From Symsagittifera roscoffensis (lineage: Eukaryota > Xenacoelomorpha > Acoela > Convolutidae), in NCBI RefSeq assembly GCF_963678635.1, contig NC_087062.1:94587845-94651844 (forward strand): DNA of 64,000 nucleotides, in the 5' to 3' direction. Within the stretch, counting starts at the first letter, position 1, and each line of letters begins with the position of its first letter. The position numbers were made by a program, and so were the translations under genes. Below, piece after piece: positions 56,353 to 64,000 of this stretch. Below the pieces are notes generated by a model. The model saw nothing but the letters and a program-made list of their open reading frames with translations. It did no database searches and was not told where the DNA came from.

Positions 56353-59188
56353 CGAAACTCCAGATGACGATGAAATCTTTCCTTTTATAGTAGATGCAGA
56401 TACTGATAGAGGACAACACATATTTTGTCAAAATTTACTCGTAAACTTATTTGAACCCGGAATCAGTCCATGTAAAACAGAGTTCCCAGATGTAAAAATC
56501 AAAAGACAAATCATAGACCACTACTTAAAAGATATATGCAACATAACACAACAGTATGGAATCTACTCCATAGAGTTCACTTCCCCAAACCATAATAATA
56601 GAACATATACTATACAAACAGACGATCTTGATTTAGAATTTTCAAAAGTTTTTTCAGAATATATAAAAAGCATCCAATATCATAACTCACAAAGAGCAAA
56701 CTCCATATTCACCAATGAAGTTTTCGCAATAATATATAGTTATATTTCGATATTAGAAAATGAACTCCCACTAACAAATGTCTCACCGACAGAAACATCC
56801 AAACATTTGAAAGTACGACACGAAATTACACTACTCTCTAGTTATTTAAACATCATTAAAGAAAATTTCACGAAAGACGACGTTTCACAACATACCAAAC
56901 ACGATTTACAAAAAATTTTGGCATGGTTCATAATAGATTATTTCACACACAATATTGATTTAATTGCACAAACAAGAAAAAATTTTCGACCCCAAAATTC
57001 GAACGATGATACCGCTATCACAGAACAATCAGATTATGTTTGGGACCCCGAATGGTCTCATCCCGCATTTATAAGCTTTCCACAATCAATCTCAAGTCAA
57101 GCAATAGGTACAATATCTTACATAAGAGATTATGTAAGAGTAATACCATTAACAATTGATGCAACACCATTAAACTATAATACACTTTTACCCGATACAC
57201 AAAATAATAGTTTAAACTCGACAGTCATACACAACGAAAACCTCAATGGAACTAGGAATCTTACTCAACAAGATATCCAGACACCATCACACTTCATAAA
57301 TGAAGAAATTGTACACACAACAACTACACAACAAAGTATTTCACCAATACGCCCAAATTTAACAACACCAAGAAATACAAATCCTTCACAAACACAGGTA
57401 ACCTTACAATCAACCGTTAAACCTTCGGTTGCCCCTAAATATTCACATATGGATTACCAAACATACAGACCCATGACAATACCATCAAAAACACGCAAAA
57501 CATTCACTAGAAACAACTTTGCAGACCATAATTATAATTATACACATCCATCAAAAACAAATTATCAACCACAAAGGAATTTTAATCAATATACAAAACC
57601 TCGAAACTGGGATAACCCAACGGCCCAATATAATTCCAAAAATTTTCAACCAAATCCTCCACAGGATCGCAGTGAAAATTACCCATTTTTTCAACAGAAT
57701 AAAAATAAAAAACAAACATCTTATCAAATGGATTATTTATCCTCAGATGACGATTTCTTACAACCAGATATATTTGCACAAAATACTCAAGAATATCGTA
57801 GACAAGGAATACAGAGAACACGTACAAATCATAGAAATTTTTCTCCACAATCAATAGATGCACAACATCAACAACCAATTCAACAACAAAATCCAATTAA
57901 TACACAATCTTTTCAACCAATTCAACAACAAAATCCAATGACTGCACACTCGTATCAAGCATCACAAATGCAAAATGAAATACCACTCCCATATTATCTC
58001 CAACAACATGAAATAACAAGAAACCAACTTTCAAATTTTTCTCAAATGCCAAATGCAGCAGAATCATTACAAATGACAATGAATCCATACCTTATGGGTG
58101 GATCATCAATAACATCAAACAAACCTTTAATGGTTTTCACAGGAACAGACCCTGAATACTCTGTAGAAGATTATTTAAATGCAGTAACAGCAAACCTGAT
58201 TTTAAATATAGGACCTGAACCAATTAATACGCCACTACATCAAAACTGGATACATCGACGCACAGCGTTGATACAAACAACCTTAGATGGCGCAGCCCAA
58301 AAATGGTTTTCAGTACTACCTCTAGAAATAAAATCAAACTGGAAAAGATTTACACAAGAATTTTCAAAAATGTTTGACTCCGAAAGAAACAAACAACAAC
58401 AAAGAGTTTTATGTAATGAAATTCGCAGATTACCAAACGAAACCATCAAGCAAATAGCAGTACGAATCGAAACACTAGTTCGAAAAGCATACTCACCAAA
58501 TACACATGACTATAAAAACACAAAGATGACAGAAATATTAATGATGACCTTAACACCACAATTAAGGAAAATAGCAATAAAAAAGAGAGCATCCCATCCT
58601 TCTTCAATTCGAGAACCCGATTTAGATTTTCGAAAACTAGTAGACAAATTAGAACAAGCAGAAATCACGATGAAACTAGAAGAAACGGAAAATCTGAAAT
58701 TACAATACGTTAACAAAATTGAAACGACTCCCACTAATATTAATAATATACAGGAATCAGAAACAGACCTCGTTGAAAAAATCACTGAAATACTCAATAT
58801 TTACGAAAAGAACCCGAACTTTAAAGGCAAACCATCCTTCAAAAAATGGTGTAATTATTGCCGCCGATACGGACATAGTATTTCCGAATGTAGACAAAAA
58901 CAGCAAGATAGTCAAAATAAACCTCAAAAATACAAAGAACCAAATAAATCATTCTATCAATATATGAAAAAAGATCAAAATCTACCAAACAAAAATGTAT
59001 ACAGCAACAACAGTTCAGGAAAACCACTTCCGAACAATACAAGTTACACAAGAAATCAATCCCCATATAACTCAAGTTATAGAGGAAGATCACCAGAACG
59101 AAGAAACACGTATAATTCATCACAAAATCACTACAATAGACCAAATAGTAGAAATAACTACTCCAGATCAAATTCAAATACACAATGA
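56327..59188 (+). CDS. gag: Gag polyprotein
   Basis: 953 codons, larger than most Ty3/gypsy Gags. The N-terminal 300 residues have no family I recognise. The middle (about 300-600) is rich in Gln, Asn, Thr and Pro. A capsid-like domain (about 600-765) has FTGTDPEYSVEDYLNAV, AAQKWFSVLPLEIKSNWKRF and IRRLPNETIKQIAVRIE, resembling the retrotransposon Gag capsid. A CCHC zinc knuckle follows at Cys842, Cys845, His850, Cys855 (spacing 2-4-4). The tail is Arg/Asn/Ser/Tyr-rich. The frame ends in TGA, but the same low-complexity composition goes on beyond it in frame. Confidence 0.85.
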   Translation: MSSTHTPGDETPDDDEIFPFIVDADTDRGQHIFCQNLLVNLFEPGISPCKTEFPDVKIKRQIIDHYLKDICNITQQYGIYSIEFTSPNHNNRTYTIQTDDLDLEFSKVFSEYIKSIQYHNSQRANSIFTNEVFAIIYSYISILENELPLTNVSPTETSKHLKVRHEITLLSSYLNIIKENFTKDDVSQHTKHDLQKILAWFIIDYFTHNIDLIAQTRKNFRPQNSNDDTAITEQSDYVWDPEWSHPAFISFPQSISSQAIGTISYIRDYVRVIPLTIDATPLNYNTLLPDTQNNSLNSTVIHNENLNGTRNLTQQDIQTPSHFINEEIVHTTTTQQSISPIRPNLTTPRNTNPSQTQVTLQSTVKPSVAPKYSHMDYQTYRPMTIPSKTRKTFTRNNFADHNYNYTHPSKTNYQPQRNFNQYTKPRNWDNPTAQYNSKNFQPNPPQDRSENYPFFQQNKNKKQTSYQMDYLSSDDDFLQPDIFAQNTQEYRRQGIQRTRTNHRNFSPQSIDAQHQQPIQQQNPINTQSFQPIQQQNPMTAHSYQASQMQNEIPLPYYLQQHEITRNQLSNFSQMPNAAESLQMTMNPYLMGGSSITSNKPLMVFTGTDPEYSVEDYLNAVTANLILNIGPEPINTPLHQNWIHRRTALIQTTLDGAAQKWFSVLPLEIKSNWKRFTQEFSKMFDSERNKQQQRVLCNEIRRLPNETIKQIAVRIETLVRKAYSPNTHDYKNTKMTEILMMTLTPQLRKIAIKKRASHPSSIREPDLDFRKLVDKLEQAEITMKLEETENLKLQYVNKIETTPTNINNIQESETDLVEKITEILNIYEKNPNFKGKPSFKKWCNYCRRYGHSISECRQKQQDSQNKPQKYKEPNKSFYQYMKKDQNLPNKNVYSNNSSGKPLPNNTSYTRNQSPYNSSYRGRSPERRNTYNSSQNHYNRPNSRNNYSRSNSNTQ

Positions 59189-61747
59189 TTTGTTTCTAGA
59201 TCTAATTCCCAATCAAGAAACAACTACTATCCAAACAATCAATCACGAAATTCATCGTACAATAGGAATAGAAACTACTCCTATAATAGAAATAGAAGTT
59301 ATTCAAACAACCGAAACCAGAATTACCCGAACAATCGATCAAGGAATAACTCATATAATAGATCGAACTATAACAGACCAAACAATAATTACCAAAACAG
59401 ATCGCGAAATAATTCACAAAATCGACACCCAAGTTATAATAATCGTTATAGAAATTATTCCCAATCACCACACCGGAATAATAATAACTATAATAATTCT
59501 AATAATCGCCACAGAAGTAGTACACCTAAACATCAAAGGCAAATCAATCAAGTACAATCTAACCCAGAAACAACATCAGACCCTCCAGGTATTGATGACA
59601 CAGTAACTGATGCGTTACAACTCAATCAAATAAACTGTACATCATCAGATTCAGAAAGTGATACTGAAAACACTCTTGCTATCAATATGATAAAAGTCGA
59701 AAATGACTATGAATCTGTCATATATGAACAACCCTTTCCATCACATATATATGAAAATCAATCAGAATTTCTTCAAAATTATTACACTACACCCATAAAT
59801 TCCACACCAACGACGCAAGAAACAAACGAGATTAACACTACAAATCAAACCAATAAAAATACCAAAACAAAATGCTTGAATACAAACCACATTTATCAAA
59901 ATATACAAAAAGAACAACCCAAAGAAAAAATTTGGACAATACCATTTCTCTTAGAAAGCCCAAGAAATAAAGAATTTCAACCACCAGACCTTGAAATAGA
60001 TTTTTTAATTGATTCAGGAGCAGAATCAAACATAATAAACATTCCCACATGGAATGAAATAAAAACTTTACATCCAAAGCTAACACCTCTCGAAACCTCC
60101 AGTAAGTTAGCAACAGCACAAGGATCAACATTGATAAACTACGGAAAAATCCAATTATTTCTCCTCCCTACCAGAACAATGGAGCAAAGTAAAATTCTAA
60201 ACAAGCCATTTAAACAAATATTCCATATCACTGATATTAAATATAATATCATTGGAATACCATTTATTTCAAAGTATATACCAACAATTAACATCCTAAA
60301 TAGTAAAATATTAATCAAAGATAAATATACAAAAACAAAAGAAACATCCTTAACATTTTTTCAAAGATTAAATAAACAACCACCATTTTTTTCAAAATTT
60401 TATCCGATATTTAACCAACAAAGAAAACACCTGAAACCACTATCAGGAAACATCTATAATTTTTCAATCAAACAAGTTCACCAATATGATAAAGAACAAA
60501 ATAAACAAAAATTTTATATGTCAGATTTTGAATTCAAACCTATTCATAAATTTTTCAAAATCACAATCTCTTCAATAAAATATTTGAAAAATTCGAATTC
60601 AGATATTATTTCCTTACATGTCTATAACAACACACCTTACCAAGTAACATTACCTTTAGGACTTTTAGGATATTGTGAAACTAACGCTACAATATCACCA
60701 ATACACGAAAAAGCCTATCGCGTAAATAATATACTCCAATTACTAGATATTTGCCAATCTACAATTCTTAATGAAGAATTATCTATAAATAATATAATAA
60801 GTAACGAAAACAGAAATACGGATTATTTCACAAAAACTCCATATTTCAAACCTACATTCAACATAAGTAACTATACAAAGGACCAACAAAAATTTTTAAC
60901 AATGTTTAATTTCCAACATTCACAAATAACACAAGACGAATTCGAAAAATTAGCCAAACAGCTAATTAAATATTCATCAGTCTATGCAACATCAAAATTC
61001 GATGTTGGCAAAATCAGTTCATCACTACATCTCCCATTAAAACCAGACGCAGTTTTCAAAAAACAGAGAGCAAGTAAAGTACCAATTCACTTACATGATA
61101 AAGTAAACAGATTACTCGATATTTTAGAACAATACAACATTATATCACCGGTTAATAAAGAAGAACAACCAAAAGGCAACACATTCATCAACCCCGTTAT
61201 CATTCTAGCTAAAGGAGAATCATTAAAAATCGTTCTCGACGCTAGATACCTCAATTCACTCATAGATGAATCAAAATGTAATTGGCCCATTGAACCAATA
61301 CAAGTTATTTTAACAAAAATAAACGGCAAATACTTTACAACCGCCGATATGAATAGTGCATACAATCAAATGCCACTAGATGAACAATCACGACGTTTAA
61401 CACAATTTGTTATCGGAAACCAACAATATGAATTTAACCGCTTATTCTATGGAATATCCATAGGACCAGCAGCATTTTCAGCTTTTATGAGCAAAATTTT
61501 TAGACCACTAATACTCAAGAAAAACGCAATCACCTATCTAGACGATGTTTTTATGCAATCACAAACAAAAGACGAAATGTTCAACGTTTTAGAAAAATAT
61601 CACCAAATACTTCAGAACGAAAATCTGAAGGCCGCCCCCGATAAATCACACTTCTTTTTGACAAGAGTTAAATTCTTAGGACATAACATAGAAAGAAAAA
61701 CAATCACTCCACTGAAATCACGCATTGACGCTATTCAAAAACTTTAA
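59189..61747 (+). CDS. pol: Pol, protease and reverse transcriptase part
   Basis: Open in the gag frame from right after the TGA to a TAA; the first ATG is at 59687. An Arg/Asn/Ser/Tyr-rich stretch precedes an acidic segment. The aspartic protease active site is FLIDSGAESN (Asp codon at 60011). The RT (about 61100-61740) has KIVLDARYLN, FTTADMNSAYNQMPL, RLFYGISIGPAAFSAFM and the catalytic YLDD at 61535-61546, then KFLGHNIE. The TAA sits just where the RT connects to the RNase H segment, so this part alone would end after the RT. Expression with Gag would need stop readthrough or internal initiation. Confidence 0.85.
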   Translation, partial: FVSRSNSQSRNNYYPNNQSRNSSYNRNRNYSYNRNRSYSNNRNQNYPNNRSRNNSYNRSNYNRPNNNYQNRSRNNSQNRHPSYNNRYRNYSQSPHRNNNNYNNSNNRHRSSTPKHQRQINQVQSNPETTSDPPGIDDTVTDALQLNQINCTSSDSESDTENTLAINMIKVENDYESVIYEQPFPSHIYENQSEFLQNYYTTPINSTPTTQETNEINTTNQTNKNTKTKCLNTNHIYQNIQKEQPKEKIWTIPFLLESPRNKEFQPPDLEIDFLIDSGAESNIINIPTWNEIKTLHPKLTPLETSSKLATAQGSTLINYGKIQLFLLPTRTMEQSKILNKPFKQIFHITDIKYNIIGIPFISKYIPTINILNSKILIKDKYTKTKETSLTFFQRLNKQPPFFSKFYPIFNQQRKHLKPLSGNIYNFSIKQVHQYDKEQNKQKFYMSDFEFKPIHKFFKITISSIKYLKNSNSDIISLHVYNNTPYQVTLPLGLLGYCETNATISPIHEKAYRVNNILQLLDICQSTILNEELSINNIISNENRNTDYFTKTPYFKPTFNISNYTKDQQKFLTMFNFQHSQITQDEFEKLAKQLIKYSSVYATSKFDVGKISSSLHLPLKPDAVFKKQRASKVPIHLHDKVNRLLDILEQYNIISPVNKEEQPKGNTFINPVIILAKGESLKIVLDARYLNSLIDESKCNWPIEPIQVILTKINGKYFTTADMNSAYNQMPLDEQSRRLTQFVIGNQQYEFNRLFYGISIGPAAFSAFMSKIFRPLILKKNAITYLDDVFMQSQTKDEMFNVLEKYHQILQNENLKAAPDKSHFFLTRVKFLGHNIERKTITPLKSRIDAIQKL

Positions 61748-64000
61748 CCACCAACAAATAAAAAGAAAATCCAAGAATTTCTTGGAATGTTAAACTTTTT
61801 AAGTAAATATGTTTATAAAATGCAATTATATCTACGACCATTTTATAACATCCTTAGACAACAAAATAATTTTGAATGGAACACAGAACATCAAACACGA
61901 TTTGAAGAAATAAAGAAACTTTTAACTGAACAAATTTCAAACACAATTCCAGACTCAAATCAACCATTTTATGCAATGTGCGATGCTTCGAACTTTGGCA
62001 TCGGTGCAGCACTATTACAATCACATAATGGTACAAATAAAATGAACCTCATATCAGCAAATTCTCGATTATTCACTCAAGCAGAGCTACGACTCTCAAC
62101 TCTAATGAGAGAATGTACAGCCATAATATATACACTGACAGAATATGAATTTCTGATACTTGGATCAAAGCATCCAACAGTTTTATTCACAGACCACAAA
62201 CCCATCATTTTTCTTTTCACACAGAAATCTAACCCAAACCACCGAGTTTACAGATTTCAACTAATTCTAATGAAATTTCCAAACTTACATATAGTTTGGA
62301 CTGCAGGAAAAAATCTTGCATTACCAGACACCTTAAGTCGAAATACACCACCTGAATTACTTACACGAAAAACAACAGTTGAAATACCCAAAAATATAAA
62401 ATTCTACCTTGCAGAAAACGAAACATCACCTCGATTAGAATGCAAATATGCAGTTAAAACTGATATTGAACAATCACAAATAAATAATTTACAACATTTC
62501 CCACTTTATTTAGATTGTCAAAATAATCATTATGAAGTTGATTTACTTGGAACATCAACCTTCAAACCAATCCCATATTCTCAATGGATAAAAAGTAACA
62601 CCCAACAAAAACGAACAAAACAACACCTACCTAAGAAAGACCATTTTCCACTAATTGAAAAAGAAGATTTAACTGATAAAATAAATTTATCAGGACCACA
62701 AACAAATGATTCAAAATACACAATAAATCAAGTTTTTGACCTTCACGACCCACTTGATACAATACCTTTATCTAAATTCGAAATTGAAAACATTTTTCTC
62801 CCTTCAACAGAAACAATTACAATTTCAACACTAAAACAATACCAGAATCTTGACCCAATAATTCGACAACTGAAATCATGGCACAAATATAAAACTAAAC
62901 CTATCAAAGCAGATTCAACCATTCTAGGAAACAAAACACTCCTCCGATACTTTCGCAAATTTAACAACACAACAATTAACGAAAATACAGACCTTTTAGA
63001 GTATAACCTGAATGAATCTACAGTTCCATGTCTCCCTATAAGTATGATTCTTATAGCTTTTAATATTTCACATACACAAAATATTAAAGGACACTCTGGA
63101 TCAGAAAAAACATATTCAAATTTTATACAAAATTTTTACTTCCCAAATGCACCAATTTGGATAAAAGTACTATGCAATGATTGTATAGTATGTCAACTAA
63201 ATAAACCTTACCCAAATCAAAAACAAATAGCACAGAAACAAGATTTTAAAGGACAAAGTTTGTACTTTAATCACCGTATCTCATTTGATACTAAAGGACC
63301 AATTTCACCCTCATCAGAAGGAAACTCCTACATTATGGTAATTGTTGACGCATTTACACATTATGTAGCACTTAACCCAGTACCACATTGTAATGCTTAT
63401 TACGCATATACAACACTCTATGAACACTGGATAGCAAAATTTGGACTACCAGAAATTTTAGTCACAGACAATGGTACAGAATTTATAAATAATGAAATAA
63501 TAACACTATGTCATTTATACAACATTAAACACAAACCACGTACATCTCATGCACCTTGGACAAACGGCTTAGTCGAAGGTATGAACCGTTCACTACAAGA
63601 ATATCTTAGATGTATCATCAACGGAAATGATACAAAATATACCGAATGGTCAGCAGATGTAAAATTATTTCCCTTAGCATATAATTCACAAATCACGACA
63701 ACTTTAGGAATGTCACCATACGAAATGGTTTTTAACCAAAAGCCACGCAAACCAATAATGTTTACAGCAAATTCTCATAAAAACGCACAAGGTTATTGTC
63801 AACCAAATAAAGACTCAATTTGTTATAACCTCCCATTACATACGCACGATGAAGATCATTTTCATCACCCACAAATTCTTAAATTAGCCTCCGGTACACA
63901 CACCGAATGGATTTTAAATAGAGATAAGAAACACAATGAAATTTACCAAAAAATAACGAAAAAGTTATTACAAAGACAAAACATAAATGAACAAATCAAT
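61748..64000 (+). CDS. pol: Pol, RNase H and integrase part, running off the window
   Basis: Continues in the same frame after the TAA with no further stop to position 64000. An EFLGMLNFLSKYV block and an RNase H with CDASNFGIGAALL (Asp codon 61982) are followed by TDHKPIIF. Integrase has an HHCC finger (about 63065-63200: His...GHSG...CIVC). Its catalytic triad is Asp 63287 (ISFDTKG), Asp 63467 (TDNGTEF) and Glu 63575 (LVEGMN), with the standard 35 residues between the last two. The C-terminal end and the 3' LTR are beyond the window. No chromodomain or envelope gene can be judged. Confidence 0.85.

Larger units (their letters stand above)
54200..64000 (+). mobile_element. Ty3/gypsy-type LTR retrotransposon, 3' end beyond the window
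   Basis: Order seen: candidate primer-binding site (54636), long leader, basic upstream ORF, Gag with CCHC finger, then protease, reverse transcriptase, RNase H and integrase. RT before integrase is the Ty3/gypsy order. Gag and Pol share one frame from 56327 to the window end, apart from two stop codons (TGA 59186-59188, TAA 61745-61747). The 5' LTR must lie upstream of about 54636, but its start cannot be fixed without the 3' LTR; AATAAA at about 54428 may be its polyadenylation signal. The whole plus strand here is rich in A and poor in G. Confidence 0.85.

Noticed and set aside
57519-57857. 112-codon ORF inside gag
   Set aside because: Ile/His-rich out-of-frame reading of the A-rich gag; no independent evidence.
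58995-59606. 203-codon ORF overlapping the gag end in another frame
   Set aside because: Low-complexity Ile/Thr/Asn repeats produced by frame-shifting the Arg/Asn/Ser/Tyr-rich stretch. The gag/pol frame stays open across the same region.

Overview
The window is nuclear DNA of a bilaterian invertebrate. Evidence: long AT-rich introns with GT-AG borders, an ortholog of the centrosomal protein CEP350, a muscarinic-type GPCR, and many animal-type retroelements (RTE-like, Penelope-like, Ty3/gypsy) and MITEs. No bacterial or viral gene organisation is visible. The species cannot be named from the sequence.

Layout: 1-6.4 kb is a graveyard of decayed retroelements on the minus strand: the 5' part of an RTE-like non-LTR element with an APE endonuclease, a Penelope-like reverse transcriptase carrying an internal inversion, and weaker fragments. 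At 6406-6959 a 528-bp Penelope-derived insertion with a 13-bp target duplication and inverted arms sits just upstream of the first coding exon of CEP350. CEP350 (plus strand, about 20 coding exons, 7095-30984, close to 3,000 residues) fills the next 24 kb. Its introns are packed with one repeat family (always in the sense orientation) and with tRNA-like SINE fragments. From 31 to 37 kb is intergenic DNA with repeats and a large inverted repeat. A four-exon muscarinic-like receptor gene runs on the minus strand from 47920 to 37193, convergent with CEP350; it has an 8.5-kb third intron and a GC-AG second intron. From 48 to 54 kb is AT-rich intergenic DNA with two copies of one MITE family, one of them interrupted by a second MITE with perfect 8-bp target duplications. 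From about 54.6 kb to the end lies a Ty3/gypsy-type LTR retrotransposon: a candidate primer-binding site, a long leader, a basic upstream ORF, Gag, and a Pol in the same frame as Gag. The element is cut by the window end after the integrase core.

The two host genes are functionally unrelated: CEP350 anchors microtubules at the centrosome/centriole, and the receptor is a plasma-membrane signalling protein. Exon borders were chosen from splice consensus, continuity of reading phase and family resemblance. All carry consistent phase except the exon 10/11 junction of CEP350, which is unresolved; the exon 6/7 junction is uncertain.
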